Source: a bacterium (GTDB lineage Bacteria > Electryoneota > Electryoneia > Electryoneales > Electryoneaceae). Taken from it: a stretch of DNA of 64,000 nucleotides. The stretch lies in the NCBI GenBank assembly GCA_020444425.1, contig JAHLLB010000006.1, forward strand, positions 1 to 64,000. The letters run 5' to 3'. Position numbers and translations under genes: made by a program. The notes under the pieces were generated by a model. The model was given only the letters and a program-made list of their open reading frames with translations. It was not told the DNA's origin and searched no databases. This document shows, piece after piece, positions 1-9,074 of this stretch (its first letter is position 1; each line of letters begins with the position of its first letter).

Positions 1-14
1 CAATGGCGGATAAG

Positions 15-152
15 CCACGACATGAATGTCGTGGGCATGGTGGATGACCCGCAGGTGTCAACTGGCGGAGTAGCCCAGACATAAATGTCTGGGGCATGGT
101 GGATGACCCGCAGGCGTCAAGTGGCGGAGTAGCCCAGACATAAATGTCTGTG
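15..152. repeat. Array of three short palindromes
   Basis: Three near-perfect inverted repeats start at 15, 74 and 133, so the period is 59 bp. The first is CCACGACATGAATGTCGTGG, with 9-bp arms around a 2-nt GA core. The other two are the CCCAGACAT/ATGTCTGGG version with core AA, and the last has a mismatch at its end. The spacers between them are nearly identical (GGCATGGTGGATGACCC...), so a whole 59-bp unit was duplicated. The last copy runs into the 5' end of the first gene. The same families recur near 10.7 and 49.4 kb. Confidence 0.85.
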
Positions 153-179
153 GCAGATAGCAATAGTGTGAGGGAGCGG

Positions 180-887
180 ATGCCGGAGAGCACGGGATCA
201 CAGAAAGCTGCATTGCCGCAGCAGACGATCGAGGCGATTGCGAAATCGTTTTACCGGGAAGCCACGCAGTATGGGTTCCACCGTCACGATTTCCTTCGTT
301 ACGTCAACATCCTGCTCGATCTGGGACTTGAGACCAGCGGCGTGTACACCCCGCCGAAGATTGCGAAGCTGGAACCGGCCGCTGAGCCCACCGCCGCAGA
401 GAAGAAGGCGATTGTGGTCAAGCCGTACCAGGCGCGCAATTTCAAGATGCTGCAGGCGTGGGTCAATGATCCGATGGGGCGCCAGTTCCTCGAAACCATG
501 CCCGGGATCAAGCGTGAACTGAAGGACTTGATCCAGGATCCGAACAGCGTTTTCGGCATTGTGTCGTTGAACGGTAAGCCGATCGGCGCGCTGGCGTATT
601 TGAACATCGACAAGAGCGCGCGCAAGGCGGAACTGCGCAAGCTGATCGGCGATCCGGAAGCGCGTGGGCACGGATATGCCAAGATCGCGACGCAATACTG
701 GATCGAGTATGGTATCAGCACGCTCGGTTTGCGCAAAGTGTACGTGAATACGCTGGACACGAACCTGAAGAACATCAAATTGAACGAAGAACTGGGCCTG
801 CGTGTCGAGGGATTGCTGCGGGATGAAATCCATCTCGACGGCGAATACCACGACATTCTGCGCATGAGCCTGGTTGTCCCGGATTAG
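180..887 (+). CDS. GNAT-family N-acetyltransferase with N-terminal helical extension
   Basis: This 235-aa protein has an N-terminal helical segment of about 70 residues followed by a GNAT domain from about residue 75. The acetyl-CoA-binding motif A is recognisable as EARGHGYA, followed by a helix and then the N-x-x-S/L-N-E-x-x-G-F-type end (LNEELGLRVEG) seen in RimJ/RimL-like enzymes. A longer reading from an upstream ATG at 144 would start inside a palindromic repeat and lacks a ribosome site. The ATG at 180 sits just after AGGGAG, so I prefer it. A second GNAT gene follows 46 bp downstream on the same strand, suggesting co-expression. The substrate is unknown; protein N-termini, amino sugars or small amines are all possible. 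Confidence 0.8.
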   Translation: MPESTGSQKAALPQQTIEAIAKSFYREATQYGFHRHDFLRYVNILLDLGLETSGVYTPPKIAKLEPAAEPTAAEKKAIVVKPYQARNFKMLQAWVNDPMGRQFLETMPGIKRELKDLIQDPNSVFGIVSLNGKPIGALAYLNIDKSARKAELRKLIGDPEARGHGYAKIATQYWIEYGISTLGLRKVYVNTLDTNLKNIKLNEELGLRVEGLLRDEIHLDGEYHDILRMSLVVPD

Positions 888-933
888 AGTAACCGCAACA
901 GTTGACCCATCAGTGTTACGGAGAACGAACCGC

Positions 934-1410
934 ATGATCAACGTGCGTGAAAAGACAGCGGATGATAACGAATGGTTGGCTGAGGTCGTCACGGAAAACT
1001 GGGGTTCGACGCGCATCGTCACCCGTGGGCGGGTGCATGATGTCGAATCGATCCCGGGGTATGTCGCCGAGAAGAACGGCGAACGTGTCGGCCTGCTGAC
1101 ATACCAGATGTACGGCAAGGAGTGCGAGCTGATCACGATGAACGCCTTCGAGAAGGGGGTGGGGATCGGGACGGCGTTGCTGGATGTCTTGCGTGACAAG
1201 GCGAAGGAGAATGATTGCCGTGGAATCTGGCTGATTACGACGAATGACAACGTTGACGCCATGCGGTTTTACCAGAAGAAGGGTTTTTTCTTCGTTGATG
1301 TACATCGTGATGCGGTGTTGACCGCCCGCCGGCTCAAGCCGGAGATCCCGGAGATCGGGTTGTATGGTATTCCGATCCGTGACGAGATCGAACTGGTGAT
1401 GCCGTTGTAA
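934..1410 (+). CDS. GNAT-family N-acetyltransferase
   Basis: This is a compact 158-aa single-domain GNAT. Motif A is clear as GVGIGTALLD with the following helix, and the C-terminal part has the NVDAMRFYQKKGF signature in which the tyrosine usually acts as general acid. An upstream in-frame ATG at 874 would overlap the preceding gene. The ATG at 934 has ACGGAGA about ten bases upstream and begins exactly where the conserved fold begins (INVREKTADDNEW). It forms a tandem pair with the preceding acetyltransferase, but the two are not close paralogues. The acceptor substrate cannot be told from the sequence. Confidence 0.85.
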   Translation: MINVREKTADDNEWLAEVVTENWGSTRIVTRGRVHDVESIPGYVAEKNGERVGLLTYQMYGKECELITMNAFEKGVGIGTALLDVLRDKAKENDCRGIWLITTNDNVDAMRFYQKKGFFFVDVHRDAVLTARRLKPEIPEIGLYGIPIRDEIELVMPL

Positions 1411-1541
1411 TCGTGAAGAAAGCCGAATGTCTGGTGGTTGCGGGGCAGAGAATGTGACATGGTCAATCACCATTGTCAGCAGATGTTTTTCCCCCTGCGA
1501 TGTTGGCAGTTCTACGCAGTTAGACACTGGTTACCGATACG

Positions 1542-4500
1542 ATGAACTTGTTCAAGAAAGTCTTTGGCACTCGTCATGATCGTGAGCTGAAAAAGGTTCA
1601 GCCGCTTGTGGACGAGATCAACCGCCACTTTGAAACTCTCTCCGGGCTGTCGGATGATGAATTGCGCGGCAAGACCGAGCAGTTCAGGGAGTTTGTCCGC
1701 GAACGGATGGGTGATTTTGATCCGTATGCCACTCTCGAGAAGTCCGATCCGGAACGCGAGAAGAAGGCGAAGAAGAACGAACTGGCGGCGTTGAATGAAA
1801 TCCTCGACGAGCTCCTGCCGGAAGCGTTCGCCGTGGTCAAGGAAGGCTGCCGCCGGTTGACGGAACGCGAACACTCGTTCGTCGCCGCCGAAACCGAGAT
1901 GACCTGGGCGATGGTTCCGTACGACGTGCAGCTTGTCGGTGGGATTCAGCTCCACCGTGGCCGGATCGCGGAGATGGCGACGGGTGAAGGCAAGACGCTG
2001 GTCGCGACGATGCCGCTGTACCTCAACGCGCTTGCCGGCCGTGGTTCGCACCTGGTGACGGTGAACGACTACCTCGCCCGCCGTGATGCGGAGTGGATGG
2101 GGCAGTTGTACAGCTTCCTCGGCCTGACGACCGGCGTGATTCTCAGCCAGTTGGCTCCGGATGTGCGGAAGGAGCAGTACGCTGCCGATATAACGTATGG
2201 GACGAATAACGAGTTCGGCTTCGACTATCTCCGCGATAACATGGCGACCGATGTCGACCGGCTCGTGCAGCGTGGTCACCACTACGCCATTGTCGACGAG
2301 GTCGACAGCGTGCTGATTGACGAGGCACGGACTCCGTTGATCATCGCCGGACCGGTCCCGCGCAGCAGCGAAGGCGATTTTAACACGCTGAATCCGTCCG
2401 TGAAAACGCTGGTCGAGCGTCAGAAGCGGTTGGTTGTGCGCCTGCTTGATGAAGCGGACGCCCTGATGAATGGCAAGGCCGAACCGAAGGGCAAGGATCC
2501 GCAGTTCGAGGCCGGGATCAAGCTGTTCCAGGCGAACCGTGGCGCGCCAAAGAACAAGCGCGTGCTGAAGCTGCTCAGTGAGCAGGGGATCAAGTCGTTG
2601 ATCCAGTCGGTGGAGGACGAGTTCATCCGTGACAAGCGGGTGCATGAACTCGACGAAGACCTGCTGTATGCCATCGACGAGAAGACGAACAGCATTGACC
2701 TGACGGATCTGGGCCGTGACGAACTGGCGAAGATCTCGCATCAGGACAGCGACTACTTCATGTTGCCTGATCTCGCTGATGTGTTCCATGAAATCGATCA
2801 GGATGATTCACTGAGCGACTCGCAGAAGGCGGAGAAGAAGGCGGAAGCGGAAGCTCAGATGGCGGAACGCAGCTCGAACCTGCACACCATCAGTCAGTTG
2901 TTGCGTGCGCACACGTTGTACCAGAAGGACGATGAGTATGTGATCGAGAACGGGAAGGTGCAGATTGTGGATACCTTCACCGGCCGTATCATGTACGGGC
3001 GTCGTTATTCGGACGGCCTGCACCAGGCGATCGAAGCGAAGGAAGGCGTGCGTGTCGAGGCGGAAACGCAGACCATTGCGTCGATTACGTTGCAGAACTA
3101 TTTCCGGCTCTATGGCAAGCTGGCAGGGATGACCGGTACGGCGGAGACCGAAGAGGACGAGTTCTTCAAGATTTACAACATGGATGTGTCCGTTGTTCCG
3201 ACAAACCGTCCCATCGCGCGCAAGGACCTGGACGACGAGGTGTACCGCACTCAGCGCGAGAAATACAAGGCGATTATCGACGAGATCGTTCGAGTGCACG
3301 AACTCGGGCTGCCGGTGCTGGTCGGTACGACGTCGGTTGAGATCAGTGAACTGGTCGCGCGGATGCTGGGCACACGGACCGTTGCCGGACGCAAGTTGAA
3401 AGAGCATGTCGCGATCCTGAACGCGAAGCAGCATCAACGTGAAGCGGAGATTATCGCGCAGGCGGGGCGTCCCGGCGCGATTACCATCGCGACAAACATG
3501 GCTGGCCGAGGTACCGACATCAAGATCGGGCCGGAAATCAAGGACGCGCACGGTCCAGAGGGAATCATCACCCAGCGGCTCGAGGCGGATAAGGAGCTGC
3601 GGGATCGACATATTCAGGAATACAACTACGATCCGATGGAGCAGCCGGGCGGATTGCAGATCATCGGCACCGAGCGTCACGAAGCGCGCCGGATCGACCG
3701 CCAGTTGCGTGGTCGTTCGGGACGTCAGGGCGATCCGGGCCGGTCGAAATTCTACGTGTCGATCGAAGACGACCTGATGCGCATGTTCGGCGGTGAGCGC
3801 ATGGGCAAAATCATGGACTCGCTTGGCATCAAGGATGGCGAGGTAATCACCCATCCGATGGTGACCAAGGCGATCGAGAAGGCGCAGACGCGTGTCGAAC
3901 AGTACAACTTCTCGATCCGTGAGCACCTGTTGAAGTACGACGACGTGATGAACATCCAGCGCGAGGTGATTTACGCCCGGCGCCGGAACGCGTTGCATGG
4001 TGACATCTTCGAGGAGCATGAGAATCTGCTCGAGGAATATGTCGCGGTGACCGTGGAGCGGTACGCGCCCTCGAAGGAGGGAGCCTACGGCTGGGAAATC
4101 GACGAGCTGCGCTCAGCACTCTTGCGAAACCTTCACGTCGATTTGCACATTGATGAGGCTCAACTTGACACGTTGACAGCGGATGAAATCGAGGTAAAAA
4201 TCCTCGAGGCCGCGCGTCAGCGCTTCCAGCTCCGCAAGGAACAGCTGGGCGAAGATCTCTATGAAAGGCTGCTGCGGTATACGATTCTCCGCGTTGCCGA
4301 TCAACAGTGGATGGAACATCTCTACGAGATGGACCGGCTCAAGGAAGGGATCGGGCTGCGCTCGTACGCGCAGAAGGATCCGTTGATCGAGTACAAGCGT
4401 GAGGGATTGGCTGCGTTCGAGGACATGCTCGGGCGCGTTGCCGAGACCAGTTTGCGGATGATCCTGAACGCTCAGATTCAGGAGCCACCGCAACCGGAAT

Positions 4501-4775
4501 CCCGCGCGATTGATGCGGCCAGAACGGTCAAGAGTGACGCGACGGGCATGGGAATCAACCAGGCCCAGGCGCAAGCGCAGCAACGTCAACCGGCAATGGC
4601 CGGCGCGAGCGTGGAACGGGCGATGAATCGTCCGGGACGCGGACAGCGTCCACAGCCGCAACGTCAGCAGCAACAGGCGAAGACGCCGGTGACGCGTGAA
4701 GAGCCGAAAGTCGGCCGGAATGATCCCTGCTGGTGTGGCAGCGGGAAAAAGTATAAGCATTGTCACGGACAATAG
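1542..4775 (+). CDS. secA: Protein translocase ATPase SecA
   Basis: SecA is the motor that binds preproteins and drives them through SecYEG using ATP. At 1077 aa it is longer than the E. coli protein (about 900 aa), as in several FCB lineages. Visible motifs are Walker A (MATGEGKTL, about residue 145), the DEAD-like box ([14 protein letters not shown]), the helicase motifs [10 protein letters not shown] and [11 protein letters not shown], and a C-terminal zinc-binding tail [14 protein letters not shown]. An insertion rich in charged residues lies between the two nucleotide-binding domains at about 280-450. A Gln/Pro-rich linker precedes the zinc tail. The start (NLFKKVFG) matches the family N-terminus, although no strong ribosome site is visible. 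Confidence 0.98.
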   Translation: MNLFKKVFGTRHDRELKKVQPLVDEINRHFETLSGLSDDELRGKTEQFREFVRERMGDFDPYATLEKSDPEREKKAKKNELAALNEILDELLPEAFAVVKEGCRRLTEREHSFVAAETEMTWAMVPYDVQLVGGIQLHRGRIAEMATGEGKTLVATMPLYLNALAGRGSHLVTVNDYLARRDAEWMGQLYSFLGLTTGVILSQLAPDVRKEQYAADITYGTNNEFGFDYLRDNMATDVDRLVQRGHHYAIVDEVDSVLIDEARTPLIIAGPVPRSSEGDFNTLNPSVKTLVERQKRLVVRLLDEADALMNGKAEPKGKDPQFEAGIKLFQANRGAPKNKRVLKLLSEQGIKSLIQSVEDEFIRDKRVHELDEDLLYAIDEKTNSIDLTDLGRDELAKISHQDSDYFMLPDLADVFHEIDQDDSLSDSQKAEKKAEAEAQMAERSSNLHTISQLLRAHTLYQKDDEYVIENGKVQIVDTFTGRIMYGRRYSDGLHQAIEAKEGVRVEAETQTIASITLQNYFRLYGKLAGMTGTAETEEDEFFKIYNMDVSVVPTNRPIARKDLDDEVYRTQREKYKAIIDEIVRVHELGLPVLVGTTSVEISELVARMLGTRTVAGRKLKEHVAILNAKQHQREAEIIAQAGRPGAITIATNMAGRGTDIKIGPEIKDAHGPEGIITQRLEADKELRDRHIQEYNYDPMEQPGGLQIIGTERHEARRIDRQLRGRSGRQGDPGRSKFYVSIEDDLMRMFGGERMGKIMDSLGIKDGEVITHPMVTKAIEKAQTRVEQYNFSIREHLLKYDDVMNIQREVIYARRRNALHGDIFEEHENLLEEYVAVTVERYAPSKEGAYGWEIDELRSALLRNLHVDLHIDEAQLDTLTADEIEVKILEAARQRFQLRKEQLGEDLYERLLRYTILRVADQQWMEHLYEMDRLKEGIGLRSYAQKDPLIEYKREGLAAFEDMLGRVAETSLRMILNAQIQEPPQPESRAIDAARTVKSDATGMGINQAQAQAQQRQPAMAGASVERAMNRPGRGQRPQPQRQQQQAKTPVTREEPKVGRNDPCWCGSGKKYKHCHGQ

Positions 4776-4798
4776 CCGTAACGAGCGAAAGGTCCGGG

Positions 4799-5290
4799 AT
4801 GAGAGACGAATCCCTGGTACCGCGCAAGGTGGTGGGTCTGGCGATGCACCTCCTGCGCGAACTGCGTGAACAACGTATCCACCTCGAGGAAATCGAGGAC
4901 ATGGGAGAGGAGCTCCGGGGTCAGGGGTATTCCGATTCCGAGATCAATGCCGCCTTCGACTGGGTGTTTGACCGGATTGACGGCGTTGATCCCTCCGAAG
5001 TCATGTACCGTGGCGGCTACAGCAACACGGCGTTTCGTGTGCTGCATCCCGCGGAACAGGCTGTTCTGACGGCGGACGCGTTCGGCCAGATGATCGAAAT
5101 GCAATCGCTGGGGATGCTCGACCTTGAGGATATCGAACGGCTGCTCGATCGCGCGATGGCTATCGGTGGACCCTTGAACCAGGACGATTTGCGCACGCTG
5201 GTGCATTCGTACCTGTTTGAGGAGGGGGTGCGACCGGGCAACCGTAACGGGGCCCTGAATCTGATCAGCACCCGGGGAACGATTCACTAA
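4799..5290 (+). CDS. DUF494 (Smg-like) family protein
   Basis: This 163-aa acidic, helical protein resembles the Smg/DUF494 family, whose function is not established. It shows the typical N-terminal helix pair with GYSDSEINAAFDWV and a C-terminal stretch with MLDLEDIERLLDRAM and DLRTLVHSYLFEEG. The ATG at 4799 follows GAAAGG by six bases. An upstream in-frame ATG at 4760 would overlap secA by 16 nt and is less likely. It is probably transcribed with secA, 23 bp upstream. The family assignment comes from overall pattern, not from a diagnostic motif. Confidence 0.65.
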   Translation: MRDESLVPRKVVGLAMHLLRELREQRIHLEEIEDMGEELRGQGYSDSEINAAFDWVFDRIDGVDPSEVMYRGGYSNTAFRVLHPAEQAVLTADAFGQMIEMQSLGMLDLEDIERLLDRAMAIGGPLNQDDLRTLVHSYLFEEGVRPGNRNGALNLISTRGTIH

Positions 5291-5314
5291 CTCGATTTGC
5301 TAGCCGAGGCGGGA

Positions 5315-6328
5315 ATGACCAACTCCAAGTTTCGTTTTTTCACAGCCATAATGCTCGTCGCGTTATGGTTTTTCTTTGCAGCCTGCAGCGAAGATTCCGA
5401 TGATCCAGTCAGCCCGGGACCTGAACCGCAGGATACGCTTGACGTCGAATTCCTGATGGGGTTCTGGAGTTGTGCGGAAGGCAATGAGGATTCGTACCCG
5501 ATCACAGCGCTTTCCTTCGGGGAAGAAAGCAACGGCATGATCGGCACGATGCAGACGCTCAATTACATGGTCTGGACGGCGACCGACACGACGTTGCTGA
5601 TCAACACCATCGACGGTATTCGTGATTATAACTACGAGTTCGCCGACGATTCTCTGTCGTTGTGGGTTGGCCTCGGCGGCAAGCTGAAGTTTGGCAAGGT
5701 GACTTCGGCGGACACGGTGTACATCGAGCAGAACCCGTATCGTGCGTCTGTCCTGTTGCCGGAAATGATGGAGCTGCACCTCGGTTTGTACGATGCAACC
5801 GGTTTGCAGCTGGTTTCGCTGTTCACGGGGCTTGTGGAATCCGGTCAACACTTCATCTATTACGAATATCCGGAAACGGTGCTGGACCAGGTGGTCGCGT
5901 TTGATGCGATCCGTGATGGCGGCACCCACTCACGGCAGTACAAGGTGGTCGCGCACCGTCCCGCCGTGCCGGAAGATGCCAAGAGCATCGTCGCGGATTT
6001 CTGGGATGCGCAGCTGTACCTCGACAAGGAATTCGCGTTGGCCGGGAAAGACAACCTGGGCGATGCGTGGGAAGGCACCGAGGATGAATGGTTCGCGTTG
6101 ACGATCCAGGAAAAACTTCCCTATCTGCCGGGCAACATCCGCCGCAATCTACCCGCAGAGGGCACGGACCCGTACTACTGGTACATCGCGGATTACACGT
6201 ACCAGTTCGGTTTCGGCTGGACCGATGGTGTCGATGATGTCCCGAACACCGTCGAATGGGACGGCAGCAGTGAAAAGCTGACCGAATACCGTGTGCTGCT
6301 GGGGTTGGAAGAAGCGGAGATGGAGTAG
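5315..6328 (+). CDS. Predicted lipoprotein of unknown function
   Basis: The 337-aa product begins with a basic n-region and a hydrophobic stretch ending in FFFAAC followed by SEDSDD, a lipobox for signal peptidase II with a flexible acidic linker after the lipidated cysteine. The aspartate at +2 would, by E. coli rules, matter for inner-membrane retention, but here +2 is serine. The mature part is rich in beta-strand-like Asp/Tyr/Trp patches and has no motif I recognise. The start at 5315 has GAGGCGGG immediately upstream. It lies 25 bp after the DUF494-like gene. Function unknown. Confidence 0.75.
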   Translation: MTNSKFRFFTAIMLVALWFFFAACSEDSDDPVSPGPEPQDTLDVEFLMGFWSCAEGNEDSYPITALSFGEESNGMIGTMQTLNYMVWTATDTTLLINTIDGIRDYNYEFADDSLSLWVGLGGKLKFGKVTSADTVYIEQNPYRASVLLPEMMELHLGLYDATGLQLVSLFTGLVESGQHFIYYEYPETVLDQVVAFDAIRDGGTHSRQYKVVAHRPAVPEDAKSIVADFWDAQLYLDKEFALAGKDNLGDAWEGTEDEWFALTIQEKLPYLPGNIRRNLPAEGTDPYYWYIADYTYQFGFGWTDGVDDVPNTVEWDGSSEKLTEYRVLLGLEEAEME

Positions 6329-6353
6329 ATCACAACGGCAGGATGGCAAGTTT

Positions 6354-6464
6354 GTCATTCCTCAGCCGTGTTCGTATGCGGCTGAGGAAGATCCGGCTTG
6401 GCAACAGGGAAATCCTGGGTGAAGCTGGCTCTTCCTCACTTCTCTTCGTTCCGTTCGGAATGAC
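6354..6464. repeat. Small element with GTCATTCC terminal inverted repeats
   Basis: The segment begins with GTCATTCC and ends with GGAATGAC. Just inside the left end is an 11-bp inverted repeat (TTCCTCAGCCG, then CGGCTGAGGAA at 6379-6389). The right end contains the reverse complement of GTCATTCCGAACGGAACGAA, a type of interspersed sequence common in many bacterial genomes. A half-copy (GTCATCCTGAACGAAGAG) is present at 39708. It looks like a non-autonomous interspersed repeat. No target duplication was identified. Confidence 0.5.
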
Positions 6465-6517
6465 GCGTTGTCCACCTTTCGGTTGAATAGTTGACGTTTC
6501 CTCGCATCATATCGAGC

Positions 6518-7354
6518 CTAGTCCGCGAACACCCGCGCCCAGAAGTCCACCATGAAATCCCAGGAATACAGATCGGCCGTTTTGTTGTACGCCGCGCCCT
6601 GACTCGGGTCGTTGCCGGCCATCGGCTGGGTGAAGGCGTGGACGGCGTTGGCGTACTCGACGAAGACGTAGCTCACATCGGCGTCGTCCATGATCTGCTT
6701 GAATGCGTCGACGTCCGTCTTCGGGACGTGCGGATCGTCCGCGCCATGCTGCACGAGGACTTCAAAGCTCATCGCGTCCGCCATCTCTGCGGTGACGGGG
6801 GAGAGGCCGCCGTGGAAGGAGACGATCCCGCGAACATCCGCGCCGGTTCCAGCAAGCATCAGCGAGGCGGTCCCACCGAAGCAGTAGCCCATTGCGCCGA
6901 CACGGGCGTCGTCGACTCGGTCGAAACTGCGCAGGAAGTCGAGCGATCCGGTAGTGTTACGTTGAAACAGGGCCGGGTTCTGGTAGAACTGGCCGGCCTG
7001 TTGCGCCGCTTCATCACGGTTGGCCGGGCGCACACCTTCGCCGTACAAGTCCGCCGCCAGCACGAAGTAGCCGAGCTCCGCGACTTCACGCGCGCGGCGT
7101 TGCTCGTAGTCGGTCAGGCCCATCCACTGGTGGAAGATGACGACGCCGGGCATCGTGGTGGAGGCGTTGCTGTCGTACGCAATGTAGCCCTCGAAGGTTT
7201 GTTCGCCGACAGTGTAGCGGACGGTTTCGGTGTGAATGTTCATCGCGTGCTCAGTTGGCGTGGTGATGACGGTCTGGGCGGCTGCGTTGGTCGCAAACAG
7301 GACTGTGCTGGCAAGCGCAGCGAAGACGGTAAGCTTGGTATGTCGAAGCTGCAT
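6518..7354 (-). CDS. Secreted dienelactone-hydrolase-family alpha/beta hydrolase
   Basis: This 278-aa enzyme has a cleavable signal peptide (MQLRHTKLTVFAALA... ending ATNAAAQ), so it acts in the periplasm or outside. The catalytic triad of dienelactone hydrolases is visible: the nucleophile cysteine in GYCFGG, aspartate in GADDPHVP, and histidine in NAVHAFTQP. Members hydrolyse lactones or esters; the true substrate here is unknown. A perfect GGAGGG ribosome site sits before the ATG at 7354, which rules out longer upstream readings. It stands alone on the minus strand, downstream of the pyr operon terminator. Confidence 0.88.
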   Translation of the reverse strand: MQLRHTKLTVFAALASTVLFATNAAAQTVITTPTEHAMNIHTETVRYTVGEQTFEGYIAYDSNASTTMPGVVIFHQWMGLTDYEQRRAREVAELGYFVLAADLYGEGVRPANRDEAAQQAGQFYQNPALFQRNTTGSLDFLRSFDRVDDARVGAMGYCFGGTASLMLAGTGADVRGIVSFHGGLSPVTAEMADAMSFEVLVQHGADDPHVPKTDVDAFKQIMDDADVSYVFVEYANAVHAFTQPMAGNDPSQGAAYNKTADLYSWDFMVDFWARVFAD

Positions 7355-7470
7355 TGGACCCTCCGGGTTCTGGTGGTGAATCGGAGAAACATACGTCAGT
7401 TCGGAGAATCGGTTGAAGTGGAATGTGAAGGGAACAAGGAGGGGAGAGTTAGGCAGGATGAACAAAAGAG

Positions 7471-7529
7471 ATGTGAGATTTGAGATGTGAGAACACAAGG
7501 TTTGAGGTGTGAGGTGTGAGGTATGAGGA
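7471..7529. repeat. Short tandem repeat, GAGGTGT (7 nt)
   Basis: Within the 358-bp gap between the hydrolase and pyrC', two clusters of a degenerate heptamer occur: GTGAGATTTGAGATGTGAG, then GAGGTGT-GAGGTGT-GAGGTAT-GAGG. The same unit recurs at 30720. It is one of many heptanucleotide arrays in this window's intergenic regions. The stretch 7355-7470 shows nothing else recognisable. Confidence 0.8.
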
Positions 7530-7565
7530 AAAGAAAACTGCCACAGACTTGCGTCCATGGCAGTT
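7529..7565 (-). terminator. Rho-independent terminator of the pyr operon
   Basis: On the minus strand AACTGCCA and TGGCAGTT form a perfect 8-bp stem, with a small inner GAC/GTC stem, followed by TTCTTTT. It lies about 150 nt after the pyrC' stop codon. Confidence 0.8.
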
Positions 7566-7630
7566 GATGGATTGACTGTATCAGCAGGTGGCAGGTGCAC
7601 CAGCCGCAACGACTGCTTCCGCAAATTTAC

Positions 7631-7693
7631 TGCGTCTTTTGCGTCCGTTGCATCCTTTGCGTCAGTTGCATCCTTCGCGTCCTTTGCATCTGT
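7631..7693. repeat. Short tandem repeat, TGCGTCCTT (9 nt, 7 copies)
   Basis: Seven degenerate copies of a 9-nt unit of the form TGC[GA]TCNNT lie directly after the pyrC' stop codon, transcribed as ACGCAAAGG-like units on the minus strand. The same 9-nt family appears at 36530 in the opposite orientation. It is distinct in period from the more common 7-nt arrays. Confidence 0.8.
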
Positions 7694-7712
7694 TGCTCTC
7701 CCTGCCTGTCCG

Positions 7713-9074
7713 TTACTTCACGAGCATCCTCGCATCGGGTGCGATCAGAGTCCAGCCACGGTTGATGATGCCGAGCGATTTGACCGGCAACTGCCAGCCG
7801 CCGAACGCTGTGTTGTGTCCCTTGGTGAAGAACCGGGCAGGATCAACAGTCCAGACCGCTTCCGGGTCGATGATGGTCAGATCGGCTGTGGACCCCGTTG
7901 CGATGGTTGCCGGCGGGAGCTCGAGGATCTCGCGCGGACGAATCGCCAGCAATGTGATCAGCTTGTTCCAGTCCGGTTTGCCCTTACCGAGCACCTTGGC
8001 CAGCACGCCGACGGCGGTTTCCAGCCCGACGACTCCATCCGGGACGAGACTGTATTCGACGAGGCACTCTTCGTCGGTCAGCGGGACGTGATCGGCGGCG
8101 ACGGCGTCGATGGTGCCGTCCATGATCGCCGCGATCAGCGCGTCCTTGTCGCGTTTGCTGCCCAATGGCGGCGAGGTCTTGAAGTTGCCGTCGAAGGTTT
8201 CGGTGGCCTCATCGGTCAGCGCGATATGATGCGGGGTGGTGTCGCAGGTAACCTTGACACCGCGTTCGCGTGCCCAACGGATCAGGTCGAGCGATTCGAC
8301 GCTGGAGACCGCTTCGAGGTGCAGCTTGCTACCGGTGTGCAGCGCGAGCAGCAGTGACTTGGCGACGGCCATGGATTCGGCGATGGACGGCCACGGCTTC
8401 TGCCCGAGGCGAGTCGAGACCGGTCCTTCACGCACGACACCACCGGCGGCGAGGCTGGTTTCCTGTGCGCGGCTGGAGATGGTGAGGTTGTGCAATTTCA
8501 TGTATTCCAGCGCGCGGCGCATGATCTCGGGGGTTGCCGCGGGACGGCCGGTGTCGCTGAAGACACGGACGCCCATGTGGAAGATATCGTCAACTTCGGT
8601 GAGGCGGCGGCCTTCGTCATCCCGGGCGACCGAGGCGACCGGAACCACATTCACCGGCGAACCGCTGGTTTGATCCTGGATCCACTTGACGATGCCGGCG
8701 TTGTCGATGTACGGGTCGGTATCGGGCGTGATCGAGACGCCGGTGTAGCCGCCCGCCGCAGCCGCGCAGATGCCGGTGGTAAGGGTTTCGCGGTCCTCAT
8801 GGCCCGGCTGCCCGAAGTGGGCGTGCATGTCCTGGAAGCCGGGGGTGAGGATCTTGTCGCGCAGGTCGAGCTCGACATACCCCTTCAGCTCATCACGGTT
8901 AATCTTGCCGATTTTGGTGATCTTGCCACGGTCGATCAGCACGTCGGCGGTTTTGTCGAGGCCGGTGGACGGATCGATCAGGCGGGCACCGTGCAGTAGC
9001 ACAGTCTGGCTGCGTTGCACCAGCCAGTCGTGGCTTTTCAGGAGGTCGGTTCCCTGCTTGCTTCGCCAGCTCAT
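7713..9074 (-). CDS. pyrC': Dihydroorotase-like protein, probably catalytically inactive (PyrC')
   Basis: This 453-aa protein has the amidohydrolase fold of type I dihydroorotases and is translationally coupled to pyrB (ATGA overlap). Active-site residues are incomplete. The HxH pair survives (H84, H86), but the substrate-binding arginine of HxHxR is Gly88 and the following asparagine is Asp118. The HxED histidine appears replaced (SSRAQE, R202), and the last histidine of the DHAPH-type motif is Leu332 (ADHVPL). Asp328 and His252 remain. Non-catalytic PyrC' partners that stabilise aspartate transcarbamoylase are known in Pseudomonas-type complexes, and that is the best reading here. A true dihydroorotase would then be encoded elsewhere. 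GGGAGGTG precedes the start. Confidence 0.85.
   Translation of the reverse strand: MSWRSKQGTDLLKSHDWLVQRSQTVLLHGARLIDPSTGLDKTADVLIDRGKITKIGKINRDELKGYVELDLRDKILTPGFQDMHAHFGQPGHEDRETLTTGICAAAAGGYTGVSITPDTDPYIDNAGIVKWIQDQTSGSPVNVVPVASVARDDEGRRLTEVDDIFHMGVRVFSDTGRPAATPEIMRRALEYMKLHNLTISSRAQETSLAAGGVVREGPVSTRLGQKPWPSIAESMAVAKSLLLALHTGSKLHLEAVSSVESLDLIRWARERGVKVTCDTTPHHIALTDEATETFDGNFKTSPPLGSKRDKDALIAAIMDGTIDAVAADHVPLTDEECLVEYSLVPDGVVGLETAVGVLAKVLGKGKPDWNKLITLLAIRPREILELPPATIATGSTADLTIIDPEAVWTVDPARFFTKGHNTAFGGWQLPVKSLGIINRGWTLIAPDARMLVK

Noticed and set aside
1411-1541. Inverted repeat TGACATGGT/ACCATTGTCA as a terminator upstream of secA
   Set aside because: The arms have a bulge and the T-tract lies several bases away, so the evidence is too weak to annotate.
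6491-7483. A 330-residue plus-strand frame over the dienelactone hydrolase
   Set aside because: The minus-strand enzyme has an intact catalytic triad, a signal peptide and a perfect ribosome site.
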